NCBI GenBank assembly: GCA_022495995.1
Contig: JAFEMH010001297.1
Location: 361,001-425,000 of the forward strand
Source: Adenophora triphylla var. japonica
Taxonomy: Eukaryota; Streptophyta; Magnoliopsida; Asterales; Campanulaceae
Length of the DNA stretch: 64,000 nt
Direction: 5' to 3'
Shown here: in pieces, positions 33,978 through 44,647 of the stretch
How the letters are laid out: each line of letters starts with the position of its first letter
How positions within the stretch are numbered: position 1 is the first letter of the stretch
The notes under the pieces: generated by a model
The model's input: the letters and a program-made list of their open reading frames with translations, nothing else
What the model was told of the DNA's origin: nothing
Database searches by the model: none
Program-made: the position numbers and the translations under genes

Positions 33978-35162
33978 GGTTTCGTTTGTTTGAGGGAAAA
34001 TATTTTTCTCATTTTTTTAGTGTTTGGTAAGCACCGTAAAATGAATATTCCCATTTTTCTAAGTAAAATGACTTACGGATTTTTTCTAATTAAAATATTT
34101 TTCGAAAAATGGTAACACCCTTACAGACATATGCACCCCACGTTACCCACCCCACATCAACCACCCCATACCTTATTCTCTCATAAAAAAAATTATTTTA
34201 TATTAAAATTATTTTTACAATCCCCCCCTCCCTCACCACTCATCGGGTAAAAAAAAATTTAATCATTTTAAATTTATTTTTAACTCCTCCCCACTCCCAC
34301 CACCACCATCACCACCTAAAGGTTAAAAAATACTCCCTTCGTCCCACGTGAATGCAAACTTATTTCTACTTTGGTCCGTTTCACGTAAATGCAAACTTCC
34401 CAAAATGGAAATAAATATTTCACTTTTACACTCACAACATTCTCTCTCCTCACTATTCCTCCCACTCATTCTCTCTCCTATTTAATTTTTCATACTCACA
34501 ACATTTAACTTTTTCTCTTTCTTACATCACTTTTTCTTAATTCTCACACCCAAAAAATTGATTTACATTCACGTGGGACGGAGGGAGTATATTTTTTTTT
34601 TAAATTATATTTTAACAACACTGCCACTACTAAGGAATTTTTTTTTATCCATATTAAAACTATTTTTTAACAACCCTTACCACCCCCACCAACCCACCCA
34701 CCAACCATCAATACCCCTTTCACGGTCAAACCTTTTTTTACTAATAACTAAATTAATTTATTTTTTAACAACTCCCTCACCCAACCCCACTCCCCTACTC
34801 GTCTACCCACCCTACCCCCCACTCTCTTGGCTACCCACCCTACCCCATACCTACCCAATCCCACAACCTATCATCACCCTAGCATACCATCATCTTATCC
34901 TTTACATTTTCTCCACCACCCTACCCTACCCCACACCCACCTCACCACTACTAATCTTGACCTCCTACGTACCCTACCACCCCACCTCCATCACCCTATC
35001 TCACCCTATCTCTTTAAAATTATCTCAAATTCTGTTTTTATTGAAAAATGTTTTCAATAAACAAATGAAAATATTTTTCAGAAAATATTTTCATTATCAA
35101 ACAGGCGAAAAAAATATTTATGTTATTTTCTGTAAATTATTTTACGCGAAACAAACGAAACT
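33978..35162. mobile_element. Foldback/MITE-like element (copy 1)
   Basis: Ends are inverted: GGTTTCGTTTGTTT on the left and AAACAAACGAAAC on the right, followed inward by GAAAATATTTTTC-type palindromic stretches. The interior is a diverged array of AT-rich (TATTTTTAACAA) and C-rich (CCACCCCCACCAACC) segments. The same family occurs in opposite orientation at 62311-63386 and at the right window edge. No transposase. Open frames here are low-complexity. No clear TSD, so the superfamily is left open. Confidence 0.6.
34333..34587. mobile_element. Stowaway-type MITE inside the foldback element
   Basis: Terminal inverted repeats CTCCCTTCGTCCC and GGGACGGAGGGAG, flanked by TA on both sides (34331-34332, 34588-34589). 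255 bp, no coding. Stowaway MITEs are moved by Tc1/mariner-like transposases. Confidence 0.9.
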
Positions 35163-36051
35163 TTAATTCCTCCTAAACTTGCAATGTTCTTCCCCTCTTT
35201 CCCCATTTCTCAAAAAAAAAAAAGGCGCACGATAAACTTAGTTCTACTTTCTCCTCCGATTCAAAAGACCAATTTTTTTTAATCCAAAATAATTATTTCA
35301 TCCGTCTTGTTTTAATGTTTGTAATTTGATTTTGCACGAATATTAAAAAAAAATGTTGCGAGTATAAAAAATAAAGTATGAGAAAGAAAATGAGTAAGAT
35401 TTTTTTTTTTTGTGATAATGATAAGTGGGTCTCATTATCCATTTTAGTAATAAAACATTAAATTTTTTAATCTAAAATGAAACAGACTAAAAAAGAAATT
35501 AAAAATCTTAAATTGGAGAAGAGGTAGTATGATAAAAAGTATTTGATAAATTATTTTATCCTTACATTGGAAAGTGTTAGCAATCTACTCGTATTGTGAA
35601 AAATAATACTGAGTATAAGTGAGAGATAATTAATAAATACATTTTTTATTAAAATGTAGTAATAATTATTTTTAAAACCTCAAAAAAGTGTTAAAGTAAC
35701 ACTTATTTTAGACCGGGACCGGAGGAGTACTAAATAGTTAAGGAACAACTTTTTTTGTTGTTCTATGTTTTATACTATGATAAGATTGTCCAAATTACTA
35801 TTTATATTTTTTCGTTTATGAAATAAAGCAAATAAAAAATCTTAAATTAGAATGAAAAGAAAAAGTTAAAAAAAAAAAAAATTTAGGCGCACATAAACTA
35901 ATCCACACTAGAGTAATTTTAAATTCATGTATTATTAGCCATAATTTAAAAAATAACAGTAAAATCACATGAAAAAAAAAAATATAAAAAACAGAGGACC
36001 ACACCCACAACTCAACCTTTATAACACCCACCAATTAAAACAAATTGTCTT
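35163..36051. other. No gene; AT-rich with a decayed MITE
   Basis: A likely degenerate MITE spans 35251-35727 (CTCCTCCGATTC at one end, GGGACCGGAGGAG at the other). The rest is AT-rich with no supported gene. Confidence 0.45.
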
Positions 36052-36456
36052 TAACACGGCTGCTCTCGGACACAGCCGAGTGATAAAGTAAGCAGCATTG
36101 TTGGGCTTGCAATCTCAACATTGAGAGTTCGAATCTTGACAGGAGCAACTGGAGCAACCAATTTAATTAGTGATGTGAGCGCCATGTAGGAGGATTCTCT
36201 TGGGGCCAGGAGTATAAGGGATGCTGCCACACTGACTACCTCGGACATATTTCGCGATTTTCCTCCGCCAGTCACTGAGAGGCCGGTAGGAGGATTTCCT
36301 TGGGGCCAGGGGTATAAGGAATGATGTCACCCTGATTACCTCGGGCATATCCCGCGATTTACCTCTACCTCCGTCAGTCACTGAAGGGTCGATAGTTAGT
36401 GGTCCAGAACTTAGTTCAACAAAATTGAAAACCTACGTATAAAAAAAAAATAAAAA
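36052..36456 (+). mobile_element. tRNA-derived SINE with internal duplication, upstream of the ERF gene
   Basis: A tRNA-like head with A-box-like sequence near 36074 (AGCCGAGTGATAAAG) and B-box GAGTTCGAATC at 36125-36135, and an A-rich tail at about 36440-36456. Flanked by AAATTGTCTT on both sides (36042-36051, 36457-36466). The body contains a ~95-bp block twice in tandem (36186-36277 and 36285-36384, starting GTAGGAGGATT). Non-coding. Lies about 400 bp before the ERF start codon. Confidence 0.75.
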
Positions 36457-36834
36457 AAATTGTCTTAGCAACAGCAACAGCTAATTTCTAGCTTTCACCA
36501 AATACGTGTTTCTCTCTCCATTTCTTCTCTCTCTAAAACCCCTAGTTTTGAAAGAGTAAACCCTAACTCCTCGCTACTGGGTAGCGGTAGGGTGCTCGGC
36601 CACGAATTCCCCGCGCTATTTTTCACCTTTTTCTACATCTTATAGGACCATATAAATATAACTTAATTCCCATTATTATTATCATTATTTCCATTAATTC
36701 AACTGATCAACCCACCCACCCACCCACCCCTTTTTAGCATTTATCTTACCCAATGGTTTAGACCGAAAGGTACAGAGTTCGATTCCTCTGTTTCCCGTTT
36801 CTCATTGTAAAATAAATTTAAAAATCTGTGTGTA

Positions 36835-36864
<30 letters not shown>
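36457..36864 (+). promoter_or_regulatory. Likely promoter and 5' leader of the ERF gene
   Basis: Contains CT-rich stretches (CTCTCTCC at about 36510-36535), a TATA-like ATATAAATATAA at 36650-36661, and a tRNA-like stretch at about 36742-36785 with a B-box-like GAGTTCGATTCC. A (TA)n run (36827-36864) reaches the start codon. The exact transcription start cannot be read from sequence. Confidence 0.4.
36827..36864. repeat. (TA)n microsatellite directly before the ERF ATG
   Basis: GTGTGTATATATATTATATA and further TA repeats up to the base before the ATG. Confidence 0.9.
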
Positions 36865-36866
<2 letters not shown>

Positions 36867-37602
36867 GGCTGACCCTCCACCCCCAACTTCTATTAACGTG
36901 CTCCAACAAGACCACCAGCCTACCACCCCAGCTATTGACCAGGTTGCTTCTCCTGATCTCCCTCTTATTCCTATTGTGCGCCAGGGGGGGCTTCTGCAAT
37001 CACAAAACTCTTCAACGTCTCCTTCTAAGGGATTGACGGCCACCACCACAGCCGCCATGAGCACCTCCTCATCTAGCAGCTCTTCACCTGGCCGTCCGGC
37101 TACAGGAAAGCACCCAACCTATCGAGGAATACGAAGTCGGAGTGGGAAATGGGTGTCGGAGATACGGGAGCCACGTAAGACTACAAGGATATGGCTGGGT
37201 ACTTATCAGACTGCAGAGATGGCGGCTGCTGCCTATGACGTTGCGGCAATCGCACTGAAAGGAAGTGATGCTGTTCTCAACTTTCCAGAGTTTGTTAACT
37301 CGTACCCGGTCCCGGAATCTCCATCGCCCCCGGCAATACGCAGCGCGGCAGGTGCTGCCGCCGTGTTGATGAAGGCCAGTGGGGACAGTACTTCAGTGGT
37401 GGGGCCGCAGTTGGGAGGTGATGATTTGAATGCAATGGAGGCGGTGGAGGCAATCAATCATGAATTTGTTGATGAGGAAGCTTTGTTTGGGATGCCGAGT
37501 TTGTTGGTGGATATGGCGGAAGGAATGCTGATGAGCCCGCCTAGACAGCCAAGCTACGAGTCACCGGAAAATTCAGATGCGGAAAATCTTTGGAGCTATT
37601 AG
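36865..37602 (+). CDS. AP2/ERF transcription factor, DREB subfamily (A-4, ERF027-like)
   Basis: Intact single-exon frame of 245 residues. The AP2/ERF DNA-binding domain spans about residues 84-142: [18 protein letters not shown], then [20 protein letters not shown] and the LNFPE end. The Val after KW (residue 97) is typical of DREB proteins; the short RSRSGKW loop and the tail motif [11 protein letters not shown] (about 212-222) with a C-terminal LWSY match the A-4 group that includes ERF025-ERF028 of Arabidopsis. The N-terminus is Pro/Thr/Ser-rich with a Ser run at 66-74, so Met65 is a possible alternative start. Family role: nuclear activator or repressor binding GCC/DRE-type elements, usually in stress or development. 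The acidic C-terminal part is probably the activation region. It is the only clear intact host gene here. Confidence 0.93.
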
Positions 37603-37761
37603 TAATTACTACGGCTTGGTTCTAGCTCTTCCATGCATTCCGTTATTACTTACTCCTCCGTCAAAAATATATGTCCCGAAAAATTCAAATTTCTTCTTTG
37701 TCAAGATTAAATTTGGACATTTTTACGTATTCATTTGTGTGTGTGTGTGTGTGTGTGTGTT

Positions 37762-37795
<34 letters not shown>

Positions 37796-38477
37796 ATACA
37801 TTAAAAAAGAATAGTAGTGTATTTTTGTAGAAGAATGATGAAAAAAGGTGGCTTGGCACGCAAGTAAGTGAATTTTGATCAAGAAATGCATGAAATTAAT
37901 AGAGGTTTTGAAAAAAAAAATAGAATAACGGAGTACCAAATATGGGTAATTGTTAAGAAGTTTGTTGAAACTTGTCGTTTTTGAGATAGAAGAAAAATAC
38001 GCTAGAATTTTAAATTGTTCCCGTTGAAACTTTGTGCAATTTTTACTTCTATTGACGAAAATTTATGGCTCCGCCACTTATATAAGTCAAGTTTGAAGTT
38101 TGAATTTGAATCAAGCTTGAGAATATTTTGAAGTAGTCAAATTTCAAAGAGCAAATAATTAAGTGAAACAAGCTATCATTATATATAACTGTATTGTTAT
38201 CAAATATTTACTCATGAAGAGTAAAAGGACAAAATCATTAATCCCACGAAGTTATGCTGAAATCTTGGCGTTTTTCAGAGGTAAAATTGACTATTGAAGA
38301 GACAAGATCCAAGTAGTCAGTTAAAAAATGATAAAAATTAACTTTAAAGGTCAATTGTGGTTTTATGAAAGATTGAAGGAGATGAAATGTCAATGTCATG
38401 ATTCATTTGTGTCTTATAGACATGGCCACCTTAGCAGGCCCTCCCTAACTTTTTTCATGAAATTTTGAGAAAATTAA
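37603..38477. other. ERF 3' flank
   Basis: No gene. Holds adjacent (GT)n at about 37736-37760 and (GA)n at about 37765-37793, probably in or near the 3' UTR. The remainder is AT-rich single-copy-looking sequence. Confidence 0.6.
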
Positions 38478-38479
38478 TA

Positions 38480-38758
38480 CTCCCTACATATACCGGGTTA
38501 AACTTCACCATTTTGATGAAGCATGTAAATTAAGAAAGTAATATATATATTCAAAAATAATGGAAATGGGAGAAGAGTTGTGAGAGGGAAAAAGTGAGTG
38601 AATATGACAAATGGGACCCATAATTTAAATGTGTGAAAGAGAAAAGTTAGTGGGTATAATAGAATATTAATAAACCTTTTTCATTTTAGAAAAATGTGAA
38701 GCCTGTAACGGGACGCCCTTTTGATTAATTGGTGAAGCTTAAGCTGGAACGGAGGGAG
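38480..38758. mobile_element. Stowaway-type MITE
   Basis: Left end CTCCCTACATATACC (diverged), right end GGAACGGAGGGAG, flanked by TA on both sides (38478-38479, 38759-38760). 279 bp. Confidence 0.8.
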
Positions 38759-38769
38759 TATATAAAATA

Positions 38770-38957
38770 CTTCTTCCATTCCACATATTAATTTTCAACA
38801 TCAATCAAAATATCAAATTAGTATTTGTCCACTCATTCTCTCTCTTACTTTATTATTCCTACTCACAACACCTTCTTTCACTAATTTTCTCTCCTACTTT
38901 TTTTTTAATTCTCCAAAAAATTTGGTGTCAAGTGAAAGTGAAGCGGAACGGAGAGTG
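38770..38957. mobile_element. Degenerate Stowaway-type MITE
   Basis: Left end CTTCTTCCATTCCACAT, right end GCGGAACGGAGAGTG. Lies about 10 bp from the previous MITE. 188 bp, interior similar in style (CACTCATTCTCTCTC). Confidence 0.6.
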
Positions 38958-39616
38958 CATGATTTTGATTGAAATAAGAGTTGAAGTCAAAGGAGAGAGA
39001 TACATAATAATATATGAACATGGTTAAATTGAGTGGTGCTAATAAAGTCTATAGGCATGAGCTTTTACTAGCTAAAATTCAAAGTCTGATACTATAAGGA
39101 GACAATAAGCATCTTTTTTTTGATATAGGATACTTAAATTGAAAGTTATTGCTTGAGTTTATTCAACCCATGCACAATATAAAGGAGGGAAATTGTTCAA
39201 GAGTTTAACAATACAAACAACAACAACAACAACAACAATGGTACTATTGATTAAAGGAAAAAAAAAAGTGAAAAGGGGAAGAAATTAGGAGAAAGACAAG
39301 ACTAACTGTCTCGTGCAAAGATTGTTTCAGTTGATTTTTATCATTAACTTAGTCGAATTTTGACTATAATTTTATGAAAGTTTAATGATCTTATTCAATT
39401 TTAAAACTTGTGATTAATAGTATTCTTAATGATGGTGAATCAATAAAAATGTTTATAATTACATAAGAATAATTAGATTTTTATAAAATTATGGACAAAA
39501 TATGATAGCTGGCCATAGAATTTAAAGTGAGACTAACTTCTCGAAACAGAAGAAGGCCGGGAGAGGGAGTATTTTGGAGGAACTTAGCGATTCTTATCAC
39601 ACTATTAGGAAGGATT
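38958..39616. other. No gene
   Basis: AT-rich intergenic DNA with a (CAA)n run at about 39213-39237. Nothing else supported. Confidence 0.6.
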
Positions 39617-39628
39617 AACATTGATTAT

Positions 39629-39803
39629 CTTGTTGCACACGGGGATTTGGCCTGCTGGCTTGAGCTCATGGCTTCCAACCTGGAGGTCATTGGTTCGATC
39701 CCTCCAGAAGTTAGAGGGAAGGCTTTCTCTGCCTAGGATTTATCTCCTAGGTGCTTTTGTGCGTGCATGTGTGTGAGTAGTGGAAAAAAAAATTTAAAAA
39801 AAA
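39629..39803 (+). mobile_element. tRNA-derived SINE with perfect 12-bp TSD
   Basis: A-box-like TGGCCTGCTGGC near 39648, B-box GGTTCGATCCC at 39692-39702, A-rich tail, and identical flanks AACATTGATTAT at 39617-39628 and 39804-39815. 175 bp. The 3' part (GCTTTCTCTGCCTAGGATTT) resembles the plant Au SINE family from memory. Confidence 0.85.
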
Positions 39804-39815
39804 AACATTGATTAT

Positions 39816-40378
39816 ATTGTCGATTTCTTGAAGGGGGTGAAGGGAATATTCATGGGAGGTTAAGAAAACAATTGTCAAGCCTAATGTACACAACATTACT
39901 AATGATATATACATGGACAAAGAGAACAATTTTCATACGATGCTACAAATGATAGAATGAATATACATACCACCTTTTCGTCCCATTTGGAAGTGTGTGA
40001 TTTTTTTATTTATTTAATAAAAAATTGACCAATAATTATTAATTAATCATTTATTATCTAATTGCAAGATCTACATGTTAGACAATTGTCTAATACGTAC
40101 CGTCACGAATGATCCGGGAGAAGGTTGAGGGTCGAGCACGTAGAATCGTGGACCTTATAGAAGATAGAAGATAATAGACCCTGTAGAAGAGATGATAGAG
40201 GGCCCATATAGAAGCAGCGGAAGCGATCAAGCCACCATAGATCGGTGGCTCTGATACCATCTTATGATAATTATTTTTAAAATTTTATGAAAAATATTTG
40301 AATTTTCATAAATTAAATATATTTAACTAAATTGATAAAAAAAATATGACTAATATAATAATAGTGTGAAACAAAGGA
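39816..40378. other. No gene; possible copia primer-site remnant
   Basis: At 40247-40259 the minus strand reads TGGTATCAGAGCC, the initiator-tRNA-Met primer site of copia elements, next to a stretch that could be a mutated LTR start. No LTR partner was found, so this is at most a remnant. Confidence 0.35.
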
Positions 40379-40387
40379 GTACATAAA

Positions 40388-41117
40388 GAGAATTGTTATT
40401 CACCCACGCACCATTACTGAATACCCACGCAATATACTAAATCTACCAAAAATATTATCTAGCCATACCGCCACTCTTCATATTTTACCCTTTTCATTTC
40501 CTCTCTTCTCTGCTGCGAGCTCTCCTCAATGCCAACCATCTCTTTGCAAATTCCAGCCGGCTAACAGCAAACCCCTCGCTTGTCTAGTCCGGCGGTGATT
40601 GGCCTCTCTAGTTCACATCATGTCGAAATAGCACCATCGACATCCAGATCTGCAAAATTCAAACTCTTACACATTGGTCCTTTCTCCGGCCAGAAATTTA
40701 TATCCCCGAATTGTCCCCGACTATCTTCTCAGCGCTAGGCATCACCGACCCAATCCAAACTACATAGTCGCCGACTAGATTCTCCTCTTTTGCAGCTTCC
40801 ATTGTCCAGCATCACTTCCAAACAGTGAGGTCATTGCATCTCCGGCCATGATGACTCTGATTAGACCTATACTCCGGTCGTCTCTCTTTCATGCTGCCCA
40901 ATTCAGTTCTGCGACAACATTCCCCGTTCACCTTCCTCCTCTACGTCAGCAATAATCCTGAACCCAGTCCATTTACTGGTGTTGTCTTTTTTGTTGCTAT
41001 CCAGCTAGGGTTCAAAAGGGTAAAATAGGTAAAGTTATGGTGTGGCTAGTGAGTATTTTTAATATATTTAATATTATGGGTATATTCAATAATATTGCAG
41101 TGTAAATAACCGTTCTC
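40388..41117. mobile_element. MULE-like non-autonomous element with GC-richer filler
   Basis: Inverted ends GAGAATTGTTATTCACCC and (reverse complement of the right end) GAGAACGGTTATTTACAC. The flanks GTACATAAA (40379-40387) and GTCCATAAA (41118-41126) differ at one of nine positions. A 9-bp duplication is typical of Mutator-like elements. The middle (about 40480-41000) is markedly more GC-rich than its ends (CCGGC and CTCCTC runs), as in Pack-MULEs that carry host gene pieces. No domain recognised. Confidence 0.65.
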
Positions 41118-41379
41118 GTCCATAAATTTATGGTTTGTTAGAGTGTTACTATTAAATGACTTAAAATGAAAATGCTTTTGATGATTACTATCCCAGAAAG
41201 GAATGTAAAGGAAAAAGAAAAAAGAAAAAAGCAAAAGAATAAAGTAATGGTAATATTAAGCAATTACTCTTTCCAATTAGCCATTTAGTCAGGTTATGAT
41301 AATTTGGGTATTTGGGGAGACAACTGATGGTCCATTTCCTCGGAAGTTGACACTGACAGCTCCCTATTTTACATTAATA

Positions 41380-41648
41380 CTCAGCTCGATCTCGATAATA
41401 TCTTGCATTTTTTGCTTGACGCATAAATTATGTATGAAAAAAAATGTTATGAGTGTAATAGTAAAATAGGAAAGAGAATGAGGGGAGAAAATAGTAATTT
41501 TGAAAAATATTGTGAGTGTAATAGTAAAATAGGAAAGAGAATGAGTGAATGGAATAGTAAAAATTATTTGCCATTTTAAAAAATATGAAGCTTCTAACGA
41601 AACGCTCTTTTAAAAAATTAGTGAAGCTTTTATTGGAAGCGGAGAGAG
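41380..41648. mobile_element. Degenerate Stowaway-type MITE
   Basis: Left end CTCAGCTCGATCTCG, right end GGAAGCGGAGAGAG, flanked by TA. The interior has a ~70-bp duplicated segment (GAGTGTAATAGTAAAATAGG twice). The minus frame at 41428-41670 is an artefact of this. Confidence 0.65.
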
Positions 41649-41693
41649 TATAAAATAATAGGAAAACCAATTACTAACATTAATTTAATATTG

Positions 41694-41790
41694 ATATGGC
41701 TCAATGGTAAATTAAAGTATCAAATAATAAGAGTTGCAGAGCTCGATCCTTCTACTCGCCTCTTGGGATAGGACATCGTAAAAAAAAAAA
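41694..41790 (+). mobile_element. SINE fragment (tRNA-like)
   Basis: A-box-like TGGCTCAATGGTA and B-box-like GAGCTCGATCC with an A-rich tail. No clear TSD. Confidence 0.45.
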
Positions 41791-41923
41791 CAATATTTTT
41801 TTAAAATGAATAACTAATTCATTAAAAAATCACAAAAATGAATTTTTTTTTTTTTTTGAAAAACAAACTCTCTGATATTTTTTTTTTTACACCAAGTAAC
41901 CTAACTATCCGGTGTGTATAGAC

Positions 41924-42399
41924 TGTTAGAACATGGATTAATTAATATGTGTTATTTAATTCCATTTGTTATAATCATTTAATAATGTTAAAGTATAGAC
42001 AAAATGTGTAGAATTCCATTAGGTGTAAGTACCATTAAATGATGGGCATAATGGTAACTTCACACCATCATCTTTATGAAAGGGTGTAGTCCCTAAATGA
42101 AGTGCCCCTTGGATTCCTATATAAAGGCCTATCCATCAAGCCTATGAATCTACTAGTTACATCATTTCTCATTCAGTCAAAACTCTTCCTAAGTAATTGA
42201 AGATTAAAGAGATTAAGGGCACTTATCATTTAGAAGATCTACTCTTCCCTACTTTCTCATTTATTCAAGAACAAGATCAAGAACACAATCATGGAATCAC
42301 AAGGTACACGCTTCCGTATTATTCTTCTTCTTCTTCTCCTTCTCTTCTTAATCTAGTTGTGAGTCGGTTCATGGTTAATGGATCGTTAATGTTCCAACA
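41924..42399 (+). repeat. Copia 5' LTR
   Basis: 476 bp, TGTTAG...CAACA, with a TATA-like CTATATAAAGG near 42117-42127. Confidence 0.95.
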
Positions 42400-42401
42400 A
42401 T

Positions 42402-42414
42402 TGGTATCAGAGCC
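42402..42414 (+). other. Copia primer-binding site (tRNA-iMet)
   Basis: TGGTATCAGAGCC, two bases after the LTR end. Confidence 0.9.
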
Positions 42415-43883
42415 AGCTCATATACTAGATTGAGTTTGAAATTCTTATAAAGCCTTATGCTTTAATTCTTGTATGATTTCATTTAGTTTTTGTTCTTGTT
42501 CATAATACTCATCTTGTCTAAGAGTATTATATTCATAAACTCCATTCTATTTCTGATTTTGGTTTACACAAAGCTTTCAATTCTTAATGTAAGATTATCC
42601 TATTTTGGACATAGCCACCATCATTTGATGCGTTGTGAGTTTGTTCAAATGTATAGCCACACATTTAAAAATGTGATGTGAGTATAAGGATCTACTTGCT
42701 TTGGTTGAATAATCATTCACCATTAAGTTAAGAATTGATACTCACAATTTGATTTATCTTAAGGTAAACAAATAGCTTAAACAACACACTTTAAATATGT
42801 ATGACTCTCTCTATTTGGTTGTTCATAAAAGGGTTCAGCTGTTCATAAAGGGTGTTAAAAATGGTGACTTTTCGTCAAAAGTTTAAGGCGGTACTTGATC
42901 AGGCGGTCGCCCCATAAAGAATGTAAACAATTCACTTTAAATGCAGCTTGGGCGGTCGCCCATCTTGACTGGGCGGTCGCCCATGTGTACGACTTCAAAA
43001 TTTGTGGAATTGAAGCTTGGGCGGTCGCCCACCTTGACTTCGCGGCCGCCCATGTGTGCGAAGCTTCAATGTTTATAGAATCAATATTTTTGGTCATTCA
43101 TACCCTTTTTGGTCTTTTGTGAAAATTTGTTAGTAAATTATAGTATATGGACACCGATCGCAGCTTCGGCGGTTCTTAGAGTTATCGAACTTTAAGAATG
43201 GGCCAGGTGGAACAAAAGGATACTATCTTTTAATGATAAATTTCACTTATTTATTTACCCTTTAAATTTTCGAAATAACCTTAAGGCCTTTTGTTTTCGA
43301 TTAATTATATCCTTAACATTTTGGATATAATTAACGCCCTTGTTTCCCAAAGGAGACCTTGTTGATTAAATTAAAAACTTATTTAAAAGATGAATGTAAA
43401 TATTGATATGTGATTACATGCTTGTTTCCCCAAAGGAGACCTTATTTGTTGGCTAAGTATTTACATTCGCCAGGGTAATGAGTGGAACTAAACTTTTGGT
43501 CATTTTAAATCTTTGAACCATCCCAAAGGAAGGCGGGTGTTTAAAATGAATTGTTTATATTCTTTATTGCCGGGGAGCAGAGTACCTTAAACTTTAGGAC
43601 ACCTTTTTGTACCTTGATCCGGCCCCGAAGGAAGGCAAGTATTTAAAGTGTGTTTAGTTTAAGCTATTTGTTTACCTTAAGATAAATCAAATTGTGAGTC
43701 AATTCGTAATCCAAAGATTGAGTCTTGATGTCATGTTGATTATCTTTTATTTTTGATGGAAATTCATTTGATATAATTAATGCGTTATGTAGTTTTCTTA
43801 TATATGTTTTATTTCATTCTTGTTCTTCTCCTTTGATTTGATTAATGCTTCATCCGTAACTCTTTGCTATAAATGATGTACCT
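42415..43883 (+). other. Copia leader with TGGGCGGTCGCCCA palindromes
   Basis: About 1.5 kb without coding. Exact copies of TGGGCGGTCGCCCA at 42949-42962, 42970-42983 and 43018-43031, with diverged copies at 42901 and 43040. Several segments recur in both orientations around them (TTTAAGCTATTTGTTTACCT at about 43660-43680 is the reverse complement of the stretch near 42763-42785). A (C)CCAAAGGAGACCTT motif occurs twice (43345, 43428). No gene. Confidence 0.65.
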
Positions 43884-44640
43884 TTGCTTCTTGGGACTAA
43901 ACTTAAAACTTGGAAAAATAATATAACGATGATCTTAGGCAATATGGACATCGATCACGCATTTGGGGAATCAAGTCCCATTGCTCTCACTAAAGGAAAT
44001 ATCGTTATAGAACGGAAAAATGTTGAGCAATGGGAACGGTCCAACCGCGTGAGTCTAATGATCATGGAAAATGCGGTTTCGAGACATTTTTGGACAATGT
44101 CTCTGAAATCGAAAATCTTGAGTTTTTCTTGAATTCTTGTGGAAACTTGTTTCCATTCGGTACAAGGGTGACGAAAATCTTCGGGAGTACATTATCGAAT
44201 TATTTCATCTTTCGATCAAACTAAAAGCACTTAAGTTAGAGATTTCGGAAGATTTGCTCGTGCACTTAGTTTTGATCTATCTTCCTCCTCAATTTGGTCC
44301 TTTTGAAGTGACCTATAAATGTCAAAAGAAAAAGTGGAATATTAATGGATTACTTTCACATATGACATTAGAGGAAGATAGGATGAAATATCTCAAATTA
44401 GAAAGTACTCACTCATCATTTACTTCTTCTCGTGGGATTAAGAGAAGAGGGAAGGAAATTGCGGTTGCAAGTAAGAAGCATAAGGGATCATTTAAGGATC
44501 ATAAAATCAAGAAATGCTTCTTTTGCAAGGACCTTACTCGCATGAAGAACGACTACCATAAATATCGCGAATGGCGAATTCAGGATGGTATGTCATTTGG
44601 TCTTGTTTGTACTAAGGCAAATTTGGTTTCAATTCCTTAA
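43884..44640 (+). pseudogene. gag: Copia gag, frameshifted
   Basis: Two overlapping frames form one gag: 43884-44132 contains EQWERSNRVSLMIMENAVSR, the typical copia gag core, and 44137-44640 continues with DENLREYIIELFHLSIKLKA and the zinc-knuckle region KKCFFCKDLTRMKNDYHKY. In that knuckle the expected His and last Cys are replaced by Arg and Tyr, so it should not bind zinc. A frame change near 44130 separates the halves. Confidence 0.82.
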
Positions 44641-44647
44641 TATACAT

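Noticed and set aside
34558..35166. 202-residue plus-strand frame rich in Pro, Thr and Leu
   Set aside because: Low-complexity translation of alternating C-rich and AT-rich units in a foldback element; starts inside a MITE end.
36742..36790. Functional tRNA gene upstream of the ERF gene
   Set aside because: Only a B-box-like GAGTTCGATTCC and weak A-box are present; no acceptor stem pairs, so at most a SINE or tRNA relic.
40247..40259. Complete copia element primed at this minus-strand TGGTATCAGAGCC
   Set aside because: No LTR pair or coding domain nearby; kept only as a possible remnant.
41428..41670. 80-residue minus-strand frame rich in Phe and Tyr
   Set aside because: Lies in a MITE with an internal duplication; composition is that of AT-rich repeats.
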